A stretch of 64,000 bases of DNA, taken from NCBI GenBank assembly GCA_025353925.1, contig JANXNV010000221.1, forward strand, positions 1 to 64,000, given 5' to 3'. Positions 57,956-64,000 of the stretch are shown one piece after another. The translations under genes and the position numbers were made by a program. The notes beneath the pieces were generated by a model that saw only the letters and a list, made by a program, of their open reading frames with translations, was not told where the DNA came from and ran no database searches. The stretch is from Armatimonadota bacterium. GTDB lineage: Bacteria; Armatimonadota; Armatimonadia; Armatimonadales; Capsulimonadaceae. Numbering within the stretch: position 1 is the first letter of the stretch; every line of letters begins with the position of its first letter.

Positions 57956-58744
57956 TTATTGTACCCTGTCTTCAGTGTGCCCAGCTTTAGCTCGCCGAAC
58001 CGGAACCACGACATAGCCGTGCGTCATGTCCCCGATCACCTCGGCCCCTTGTGCTCCGCGCTGCCAGTACCAGAGGGCGATACACGCGCAGCTCAGTGCA
58101 TCCAGCCCGTCTTCCAGCCGCTTCAGGCCGCCCCCGATGCGGCCTGTGAAGTCCGCTGGAGGCCAGTCACTCGGCAGATCGAGTGTCAACTCTTCCGCCA
58201 AAAGTCGCAGGTGCCGTGCATATTCCGCAAACGCCGCCCAGCGGCCCGGATAGTCCCGCCCCGGCTTGCTTTTGTACTTCAAAGTCCGCGTCAAACCGAA
58301 CAGCTCGATATGCGCCGGGTGCGGGAATACCTCCATCGCCTGACGTACCCCCACCCGCCCCGGCTGATGGAGATACGGGTCATGCACGACGCCCAATTCG
58401 GCCAGCCGCGCTACCAGCCGCTCCCCGCGTACGTCGCCGCCGAAGATCGTTCGGTTTGCCGGATGCGCCCCCGCCTGAAACCGCGCATACCGCCGCCCCA
58501 GCTCCGTCTCGCAGGGCCGTTTGCCGGCTTCATTCGGGACCAGCAGGGGTGCATCGATTCCGAGCAGCAGACCTTCCGCCCCCGCTTCTGCGTCCCACCG
58601 CTGCACCCACGCCAAAATATCCGAATCGTCTCCCAGCGTCTCGGTGAAATCTAGGACGCCTCCTCGCCGTCCGCTCCAAACCAAAGCGCACCCACCGCTC
58701 GTATTCTTCGGCCCCCAGGCCAGATCCAATCCCAAAAACAACAT
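57956..58744 (-). CDS. DUF429 protein (RNase-H-fold, predicted nuclease)
   Basis: A 262-residue protein starting MLFLGLDLAWGPKNTSG, whose Asp in GLDLAWG is the first acidic residue of the DUF429 fold. LGIDAPLLVPNEAGKRPCET supplies a second, and the C-terminal RLEDGLDALSCACIALWYW helix a third. DUF429 proteins are predicted metal-dependent nucleases. It follows dinB by 19 bases and is therefore likely induced with it under DNA damage, which would fit a nuclease. Confidence 0.8.
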   Translation of the reverse strand: MLFLGLDLAWGPKNTSGGCALVWSGRRGGVLDFTETLGDDSDILAWVQRWDAEAGAEGLLLGIDAPLLVPNEAGKRPCETELGRRYARFQAGAHPANRTIFGGDVRGERLVARLAELGVVHDPYLHQPGRVGVRQAMEVFPHPAHIELFGLTRTLKYKSKPGRDYPGRWAAFAEYARHLRLLAEELTLDLPSDWPPADFTGRIGGGLKRLEDGLDALSCACIALWYWQRGAQGAEVIGDMTHGYVVVPVRRAKAGHTEDRVQ

Positions 58745-58763
58745 AAACACACTATACCCAACC

Positions 58764-59963
58764 CTAGTCCATCTCCCCAATCTTCTTAAACGCGATCTTA
58801 TCCTCCGCCGTGTAGCTCACCGGCTTCACCGAGGCCATCGAGACCGTGCCGCGCCCGTAGCGGGCGTTGATGCCGTCCACTGCCCGGGCCGCCTCCAGAC
58901 GCTTTTGATCCTCCCCGAACAGCGGCAAAGTCACGGCGGCATCCGGCAGCAGGTCATACAGCACCACGCCCACCTGCTTCGGGATTGGGAACGGATGTTC
59001 TTCTAGCTTTCGAAGCGCAGTCAGCAGAGTCCAGGTATCCGCACAGGCCGTCAGGCGACGTTTCGCCGCCCAGGTCCGGCCGTCGATACTTCGCACATAC
59101 AGAGAGATGCCCCGTGCCTGATACCCATGATGCCGCAGCCGCTCGGCGGCCTTCTCCAGCAGCCGCCCGATTACCGCCTCCGCCCCGCCCCGGGTCCGCA
59201 GCTCGGGCGGCAGCACATGAGAATGCCCAACACTTCGCCGATCCGTCGGCGGCAAAGCGACATTGTGCCCGCGAAGCTGATACCACCACCGCTCGCCCCC
59301 TACCCCGCCCCAGATCGCCCGCATCTGCGGCAGGGACAGATCGTACATCTGTTCCGTCGTGAAAACTCCCGCGGCCTTCAGCCGGGCTTCCATGCCCCGG
59401 CTGATTCCCGGAAAGTCGGTCAGCTTCATGCGGAACAGCTTGTGCGGCAGATCGTCGTCGTCGAGCACCACTAGGCCGTTTGGTTTCTGCAGCTCGGCGG
59501 CGACCTTCGCCAGAAACGGATTCGGCCCCAGCCCGACCGAGCAGTGCATACACTCCCCGACCTCAGATTTGATCCGGCTCTTAACTAGCTCTCCCAGCGT
59601 GATCGCATCCAGAAGGCAGTGCTCATTCGCCCACAGTTTGCAGACCATTTCATCCACCGACCACACTTCCGAGATCGGCAGACAGCTTTCCACGGTCCGA
59701 ATAATCCGTGCCCCGTACTCCCGGTACGGCCCGTGCTTTGCCTCGATGAGATGGATATTCGGGCACAGACGCTTCGCCTCCGCCACTCCCGTCCCCGTTT
59801 TGATGCCGTAAGCTTTTGCCTCATAGGACGCCGCAATACAGCAGGTCGTATCCGTCAGCATCGGAACCACCGCCACCGGCTTCCCACGCAGCTCCGGGTG
59901 CTCCTGCTGTTCCACTGACGCAAAAAACGCATTCATATCCAGAAAAAGCCAGCCGATCGCCAT
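58764..59963 (-). CDS. dinB: DNA polymerase IV (Y-family, DinB)
   Basis: The 399-residue protein is a catalytically complete Y-family polymerase. The first metal-binding Asp is in WLFLDMNAFFASVEQQEHPE, the Asp-Glu pair in VWSVDEMVCKL near 108, and HhH regions with LTDFPGISRGMEARLKAAGV near 195 follow; the little-finger domain ends the chain. It inserts opposite damaged bases. The gene begins 35 bases after a TTGACA-18-TATACT promoter with the TGTCTACTAT motif in the spacer, identical to that at imuB, so LexA control is expected. DUF429 and the acetyltransferase follow. Confidence 0.92.
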   Translation of the reverse strand: MAIGWLFLDMNAFFASVEQQEHPELRGKPVAVVPMLTDTTCCIAASYEAKAYGIKTGTGVAEAKRLCPNIHLIEAKHGPYREYGARIIRTVESCLPISEVWSVDEMVCKLWANEHCLLDAITLGELVKSRIKSEVGECMHCSVGLGPNPFLAKVAAELQKPNGLVVLDDDDLPHKLFRMKLTDFPGISRGMEARLKAAGVFTTEQMYDLSLPQMRAIWGGVGGERWWYQLRGHNVALPPTDRRSVGHSHVLPPELRTRGGAEAVIGRLLEKAAERLRHHGYQARGISLYVRSIDGRTWAAKRRLTACADTWTLLTALRKLEEHPFPIPKQVGVVLYDLLPDAAVTLPLFGEDQKRLEAARAVDGINARYGRGTVSMASVKPVSYTAEDKIAFKKIGEMD

Positions 59964-59967
59964 GGGG

Positions 59968-60027
59968 GTAGACTTCCTTCTACTACTGCTCTGCCGGAGT
60001 ATAGCAAATGTCTACTATCCCTGTCAA
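59968..60027 (-). promoter_or_regulatory. dinB promoter with candidate LexA boxes
   Basis: Reverse strand: TTGACA (60027-60022), 18-base spacer, TATACT (60003-59998). TGTCTACTAT lies at 60009-60018 on the forward strand within the spacer. A second dyad, GTAGA-N6-TCTAC, lies at 59968-59983 near the start codon. Confidence 0.65.
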
Positions 60028-60108
60028 GTGCCTGCCTGCTTATTTGTGGGGATGTGGAGGGTATACTAAGAGCAAGTGAGAAGGTATCAAATCCAGAGGA
60101 GCCAGGCC

Positions 60109-60276
60109 ATGACAATCATACTGACACCGGAAATCGAACGTGCCCTGAAGGCAAGAGCCGACAAGCAGAGCACGACACCCGAGGTGCTGGCTCTGCATGA
60201 ACTCAGCAAGATTTGTCTAGAAACGGTAACACCTGACCCATTCGAGGGCAAAACCCTTACCGATGTACTTGCATGA
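60109..60276 (+). CDS. Small antitoxin-like protein without partner
   Basis: A 55-residue protein with a GAGGAG ribosome site. It consists of MTIILTPEIERALKARADKQ, then STTPEVLALHELSKICLETV, a ribbon-helix-helix-like pattern, and an acidic C-terminus (DPFEGKTLTDVLA), as in the VapB-type antitoxins. No toxin follows; the next gene is the antitoxin of a complete VapBC pair. It may be an orphan antitoxin. Confidence 0.5.
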   Translation: MTIILTPEIERALKARADKQSTTPEVLALHELSKICLETVTPDPFEGKTLTDVLA

Positions 60277-60371
60277 ATGACCGGAACTGTTCGTAGCAGT
60301 GAAAATACCGGTATTAAGCCTTCCAATCTTTCTACCGACAAAACGAGGAATTGAGACATGGGGGCAGTAAA

Positions 60372-60623
60372 ATGAGCATCCTGGAAATAGAGCTAAAGCT
60401 CGAAACGCGGCAGCGGCTGAACCGAGTGGCTGCAAGGCGCGGAGTGCCGACATCGGAGCTAGTACAGGCCGCCGTCGAGAAGCTGCTGGAAGCGGAAGAA
60501 GTGGCGGAGAAGCCCAAGCACAGCATTATGGAGCTGCATGGCATTGGTAAGGGCACCTGGGAAGGGGTCAATGTGCAGGATTACATTAATGAGATGCGCG
60601 ATGAGTGGGACAAACCCGAATGA
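60372..60623 (+). CDS. VapB-like antitoxin
   Basis: An 83-residue protein: SILEIELKLETRQRLNRVAA, RRGVPTSELVQAAVEKLLEA is a ribbon-helix-helix region, and the tail (IMELHGIGKGTWEGVNVQDY) is the part that normally wraps the toxin. The stop overlaps the toxin start (ATGA). I chose the ATG that gives MSILEIE because it begins the conserved strand. Confidence 0.75.
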   Translation: MSILEIELKLETRQRLNRVAARRGVPTSELVQAAVEKLLEAEEVAEKPKHSIMELHGIGKGTWEGVNVQDYINEMRDEWDKPE

Positions 60624-61066
60624 GGCGAATTGCAGACGCCTTATCAGGCATACGAAGTCTTGGAGTTGACTCGGATTGCATTATTTACTTCGTTGATCCC
60701 AATCCTGCTTTTGAGCAGAAGATGGTTGCGGTCTTTCAGGCAATCACTTCCGGCCAGCTTCGCGGGCAGACTTTGACATTGACGGAAGGATTAGTTGGCC
60801 CCCTGCGAAAAGGAGATAGGGAAACAGCACAGCGTTATCGCGATCTTTTGCTGAATAGTTTTGACTTCCAAGTTCTGCCGATTGATGCGGCAGTTGCAGA
60901 GCGTGCTGCCGATATGCGTGTTCGATACAATATGCGGACGCCAGATGCGGTTCAAGCAGCATCCGCCATCCACAGCGGATGTGACGCCTTTTTGACAAAC
61001 AACGGGTCGCACTTTCGCCGGATCACCGAATTGCAAATTCTAGTACTGGATGAGTTGGAACTCTAA
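60620..61066 (+). CDS. VapC-like PIN-domain toxin
   Basis: The 148-residue PIN nuclease has acidic residues in GVDSDCIIYFVDPNP, TLTEGLVGPLRKGDRE, RTPDAVQAASAIHSGCD and FLTNNGSHFRRI. PIN toxins cleave tRNA or rRNA in a metal-dependent manner. Its stop is directly followed by the moaC start, so moaC is probably on the same transcript. Confidence 0.82.
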   Translation: MRRIADALSGIRSLGVDSDCIIYFVDPNPAFEQKMVAVFQAITSGQLRGQTLTLTEGLVGPLRKGDRETAQRYRDLLLNSFDFQVLPIDAAVAERAADMRVRYNMRTPDAVQAASAIHSGCDAFLTNNGSHFRRITELQILVLDELEL

Positions 61067-61540
61067 ATGCCTGACCTCACCCACATTGACGAACACGGGA
61101 AAGCCCGTATGGTAGACGTTTCTGGGAAGGAAGCTACCCGGCGGGTCGCGACGGCCCAAGCGATTATCACGATGCAGCCGGAAACGGCGCACAAAATTTG
61201 TCAAAACGAACTCGCCAAAGGCGATGCTTTAGGGGTCGCCCGCATCGCCGGGATACTGGCCGCGAAGCGTGTCGATGAGCTGATCCCCCTCTGCCACTCC
61301 CTGCCCCTGTCGGATGTCTCGGTAGACTTTAAGGTGGGGGACGGGCAGATCACCATCACGACCTCAGCGACGACTTTTGCCCCGACGGGGGTTGAAATGG
61401 AAGCCCTCACGGCGGCGACTGTCGCTGCGCTGACGATTTACGATATGGCGAAGGCCGCCGACAAGCGCATGAGCATCGGCGGCGTGCATCTGGTCTCGAA
61501 GACCGGGGGAAAGAGTGGGGATTTTGTATGGGAGAAGTAG
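61067..61540 (+). CDS. moaC: Cyclic pyranopterin monophosphate synthase accessory protein
   Basis: This 157-residue protein has the MoaC sequence order: THIDEHGKARMVDVSGKEAT, RVATAQAIITMQPETAHKI, LAAKRVDELIPLCHSLPLSD, FAPTGVEMEALTAATVAALT and IYDMAKAADKRMSIGGVHLV. MoaC converts the MoaA product to cyclic pyranopterin monophosphate in molybdenum cofactor synthesis. The ATG abuts the VapC stop. The end overlaps the mogA start by 13 bases. No moaA is present here. Confidence 0.95.
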   Translation: MPDLTHIDEHGKARMVDVSGKEATRRVATAQAIITMQPETAHKICQNELAKGDALGVARIAGILAAKRVDELIPLCHSLPLSDVSVDFKVGDGQITITTSATTFAPTGVEMEALTAATVAALTIYDMAKAADKRMSIGGVHLVSKTGGKSGDFVWEK

Positions 61541-62031
61541 TCAGAGTCGGCGTCCTGACCATCAGTGACCGGAGCAGCCGGGGCGAGCGCGAAGACCTCT
61601 CCGGCCCGGCGATCAAAGCCGCGCTTTCCGCGGAGAACTTCGTGATCGCCCTGGAAGCCGTCGTGCCGGATGACAAGAAAACCATCACCGACACCCTCCG
61701 CCGCTGGTGCGACGAGTACGGCTGCGATGTCATTTTGACCACCGGCGGCACCGGCTTTAGCCCGCGCGATGTCACGCCCGAGGCCACGCGCAAGGCCCTG
61801 GACCGGGATGCCCCCAATATCAGCCAGTTTCTGCTCTTCGAAGGTCTCAAGCACAACCCCTTCGCCGCCCTCTCGCGCGGGATAGCCGGAGTGCGCGGCG
61901 CGACCTTGATCGTCAATCTCCCCGGTAGCCCCTCCGGAGCCAAAGACGGTGCAGAAAGCCTTGCCCCCCTCCTGCCCCACGCCGTGGATGTCCTGAGAGT
62001 CCGCGAGACCGAGCATCCGAGCGGAACCTAA
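61528..62031 (+). CDS. mogA: Molybdopterin adenylyltransferase (MogA/MoaB)
   Basis: A 167-residue protein with VGVLTISDRSSRGEREDLSG, ALEAVVPDDKKTITDTLRRW, CDVILTTGGTGFSPRDVTPE and VNLPGSPSGAKDGAESLAP, the MogA/MoaB fold. It adenylates molybdopterin before metal insertion by MoeA. Its start overlaps the end of moaC. Its last codons and stop lie inside the long palindromic element that begins at 62022. Confidence 0.92.
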   Translation: MGEVVRVGVLTISDRSSRGEREDLSGPAIKAALSAENFVIALEAVVPDDKKTITDTLRRWCDEYGCDVILTTGGTGFSPRDVTPEATRKALDRDAPNISQFLLFEGLKHNPFAALSRGIAGVRGATLIVNLPGSPSGAKDGAESLAPLLPHAVDVLRVRETEHPSGT

Positions 62032-62179
62032 CCCCGCCGCTTCGCGTCGACCCTTCCCTAAGAGGGAAGGGTTAAGAGTAGAGAGGACAGGAGCAGACGG
62101 CCCCTCTTCACTCTTCTCCTAACTCCTCACCCTTCCTTCCTAGGGAAGGGTCGACGCGAAGCGGCGGGGTTAGGTTCCG
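62022..62179. repeat. 158-bp near-palindromic element between mogA and moeA
   Basis: Perfect 39-bp inverted arms (62022-62060 and 62141-62179), beginning CGGAACCTAACC, flank 80 bases whose purine-rich left half (GAGTAGAGAGG) and pyrimidine-rich right half (CACTCTTCTCC) are also partly complementary. The left arm includes the mogA stop codon. A transcript would fold into one long hairpin. Confidence 0.88.
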
Positions 62180-62213
62180 AAAGGCCGTGATGAGTTTCAG
62201 GAGCTGGATTACT

Positions 62214-63407
62214 ATGCTTACCTACAACGAAGCACTCACCCGAATTCTCGCTCAGGTCACGCCCCTGCCCGCCGCCGAAACGCAGCTGGAAGAGGCCCTC
62301 GGATTGATCCTCGGCGAGGCTATCGTTTCGCCGATCGATTTGCCGCCGTTCGCCAACAGCAGCATGGACGGCTTCGCTGTCCGCGCCTCCGAGGTGCAGT
62401 CGCCCCCCACGACTCTCCCCGTCGCCGGGGATATTCCCGCCGGGGCATTGTCCATTCCTGCCCTGCGGCCTGGAACCACCCTGCGGATTATGACCGGCGC
62501 ACCGCTGCCGGAAGGAGCTGATGCCGTCGTTCCCGTCGAGGAGACGGAGACGCAGCCAAGCGGCAGCGTCACTTTCCTGACGGCAGCCATTTCCGGCGAC
62601 TGCATCCGGCCCGCCGGGGAGGATGTTGCCGCCGGAAGCGTTGTCCTGACAGCGGGAACCCGTCTGCGCCCGGCGGGCATCGGCCTGTGCGCCGCGGTGG
62701 GGCGTTCCACCGTACGGGTTAATCCAAGGCCGCGTGTCGCGATTATCAGCACCGGGGATGAGCTGGTTTCGCCGGGTCAGCCCCTGGAGCAAGGCCAAAT
62801 CTACAATTCCAATGCCTACTCGCTTGCCGCCCAGGTCAAAGAGGCCGGCGGCATCGTAACCCATCGCCTGTCGGCGCGAGACACGCCGGAGTCCCTGCGC
62901 GAAGCCTTCGATCAATGTGCTGGAGCCGACCTGCTGCTGACCAGCGGCGGCGTCTCCGTCGGCGATTTCGACTACGTAAAAGCCGTCTTTGCCGAGCGCG
63001 GCACCGTCGACTTCTGGCGCGTTGCCATCCGCCCCGGCAAGCCGCTCGCCTTCGGTCACTGGGGCAGCACCCTCTTTTTCGGCCTGCCCGGGAACCCTGT
63101 GTCGTCCCTGGTGACATTCGAATTATTCGTCCGCCCCGCCCTCCGCCGCCTCCTCGGCCACTCCGACACTTCCCGCCCCCTCATCTCCGCCCGTCTGACC
63201 GAGGATGCCGTCCACAACCCCGGCCGTCAGAGCTTCCTCCGCGCCGTCGCCACGCAAACCGCCGGTGGAACCACCGTTCGCCCCCTCTCCCGTCAAGGCT
63301 CGGGAATGCTCGGTGCCGCCGCCGAAGCCAATGCGCTGCTGATCATGCCCACCGATTTGAGCGTTCTTTCCGCAGGCACAACTGCCGATGTTTTGCTGCT
63401 CGACTAA
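62214..63407 (+). CDS. moeA: Molybdopterin molybdenumtransferase
   Basis: The 397-residue protein has the MoeA order: LTYNEALTRILAQVTPLPAA, PPFANSSMDGFAVRASE, GTTLRIMTGAPLPEGADAVV, RVAIISTGDELVSPG, LTSGGVSVGDFDYVK and FGLPGNPVSSLVTFE, with a C-terminal domain IV. MoeA inserts molybdate into adenylated molybdopterin. The ATG follows CAGGAG; a longer frame through the palindrome is rejected. It follows mogA and completes moaC-mogA-moeA. Confidence 0.93.
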   Translation: MLTYNEALTRILAQVTPLPAAETQLEEALGLILGEAIVSPIDLPPFANSSMDGFAVRASEVQSPPTTLPVAGDIPAGALSIPALRPGTTLRIMTGAPLPEGADAVVPVEETETQPSGSVTFLTAAISGDCIRPAGEDVAAGSVVLTAGTRLRPAGIGLCAAVGRSTVRVNPRPRVAIISTGDELVSPGQPLEQGQIYNSNAYSLAAQVKEAGGIVTHRLSARDTPESLREAFDQCAGADLLLTSGGVSVGDFDYVKAVFAERGTVDFWRVAIRPGKPLAFGHWGSTLFFGLPGNPVSSLVTFELFVRPALRRLLGHSDTSRPLISARLTEDAVHNPGRQSFLRAVATQTAGGTTVRPLSRQGSGMLGAAAEANALLIMPTDLSVLSAGTTADVLLLD

Positions 63408-63478
63408 ACGCGCGAACCGATTCCCTTTCATTTTGCGTTGTAGAGAAGACAACCTTCTTCCGTTCCGAGGCACATATC

Positions 63479-64000
63479 ATGCGTTTTCAAGCACTATTTC
63501 TTTTCCTTCTCTCCTTCCCGACTTTGATGTCTTCGGCGGCCAACCCGCCCCCAGCACCGCCTACCCTCGCCTGGGCTTTGCTCACCGCACCCCCGCCAGC
63601 ACATGGCCTTCTTCTCACCGTCGGCGCGGAGCGCGTCCCGCTCCCCCTAGGCACTGAAATGCCCGCCGCCGATGCGTCTCTCGCAGACATCGCCACGGCG
63701 TTCGGCCAGCGCACCGATACCTTCGGCAGCGTCTCCGTGATCGCTCCAGCCACCAAAGTCGCCCTTAATGAAGACCCCGGCCCCCCGGACATCTTCGCCG
63801 ACTTGAACAGATACGAAGCATTCAAGGCACTGACGGCAAGCCTCGACGATCCGCAGTGGAAAGCATTGACCTCGGAGATCGGCCTAGGTCTGACCGATTT
63901 GACCGACGACACGCAGAAAGCACTGTTTCACGGATTGTTCCTACAAGGCCGACTCTGGGTGGCGTCGTCAGACCCGGAGCTTTCGAAGATACCCGATGAG
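63479..64000 (+). CDS. Exported protein of unknown function, cut by the window end
   Basis: The frame from the ATG at 63479 stays open to the last base (174 residues). A signal peptide (RFQALFLFLLSFPTLMSSAA) is followed by a Pro-rich stretch and an alpha/beta region (GLLLTVGAERVPLPLGTEMP, FADLNRYEAFKALTASLDDP). It reads as a secreted or periplasmic protein; the family cannot be judged from this part. It starts 71 bases after moeA. Confidence 0.65.
   Translation, partial: MRFQALFLFLLSFPTLMSSAANPPPAPPTLAWALLTAPPPAHGLLLTVGAERVPLPLGTEMPAADASLADIATAFGQRTDTFGSVSVIAPATKVALNEDPGPPDIFADLNRYEAFKALTASLDDPQWKALTSEIGLGLTDLTDDTQKALFHGLFLQGRLWVASSDPELSKIPDE

Overview
Organism. The window looks like chromosome of a GC-rich, non-proteobacterial bacterium, most plausibly Armatimonadota (Capsulimonas-like) or a neighbouring phylum. 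The reasons are a DUF1559-type pseudopilin with the [19 protein letters not shown] prepilin motif, PEP-CTERM-like surface proteins, futalosine-pathway menaquinone genes (mqnB, mqnD), a Gram-positive-like LexA and a DnaE2/ImuB mutasome. The assignment is inference from gene content, not from a marker phylogeny.

Layout. Bases 1-735 hold the truncated reverse-strand remnant of an M13 metallopeptidase. From about 745 to 47,150 the window is accessory DNA of mixed base composition: a translationally coupled imuB-DUF6504-dnaE2 mutagenesis operon (1.2-5.8 kb); a vWA/PP2C/protein-kinase triad (6.4-10.3 kb) with convergent TPR and unknown genes; a stand-alone family-A-like polymerase (13.2 kb); decayed genes and a HigBA-type toxin-antitoxin pair (15-17.6 kb); two serine-recombinase genes (19.7-22.6 kb); an AlbA_2 protein, a CX5R phosphatase, a HEAT-repeat protein and a small membrane-protein operon (23-29 kb); a frameshifted csrA; and an anti-phage operon of the DUF499/DUF3780/DUF1156-methylase/PLD-helicase type with one extra membrane gene (31-42 kb). 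Then come an HNH-AP2 plus Cas4-like nuclease pair under a divergent XRE regulator, a replication-initiator-like gene that seems to carry its own origin, and a tyrosine integrase beside a tRNA-Thr that lacks most of its T-arm (42-47.15 kb). That last block reads as the end of an integrative element.

From 47.2 kb to the end the DNA looks like host chromosome: a Fic protein; a cobalamin riboswitch ahead of a pseudopilin and a protein that looks like two PEP-CTERM proteins fused; a beta-propeller-like protein; tRNA-Pro(CGG); a SpoIID protein; lexA; mqnD and mqnB; a DUF429-acetyltransferase pair; dinB; a VapBC pair; and the molybdopterin genes moaC, mogA and moeA.

How the genes work together. The strongest new signal is regulatory. 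The promoters of lexA, dinB and the accessory imuB-dnaE2 operon, which lie tens of kilobases apart, all have a TGTCTAYTMT motif inside the 17-18 bp spacer between -35 and -10. This is a candidate SOS operator for the lineage, and it places the mobile mutasome under the host LexA. A second signal is the B12 riboswitch controlling only surface or pseudopilus-type genes. Two long near-palindromic elements (56.6 kb and 62.0 kb) each supply the stop codon of the neighbouring gene.
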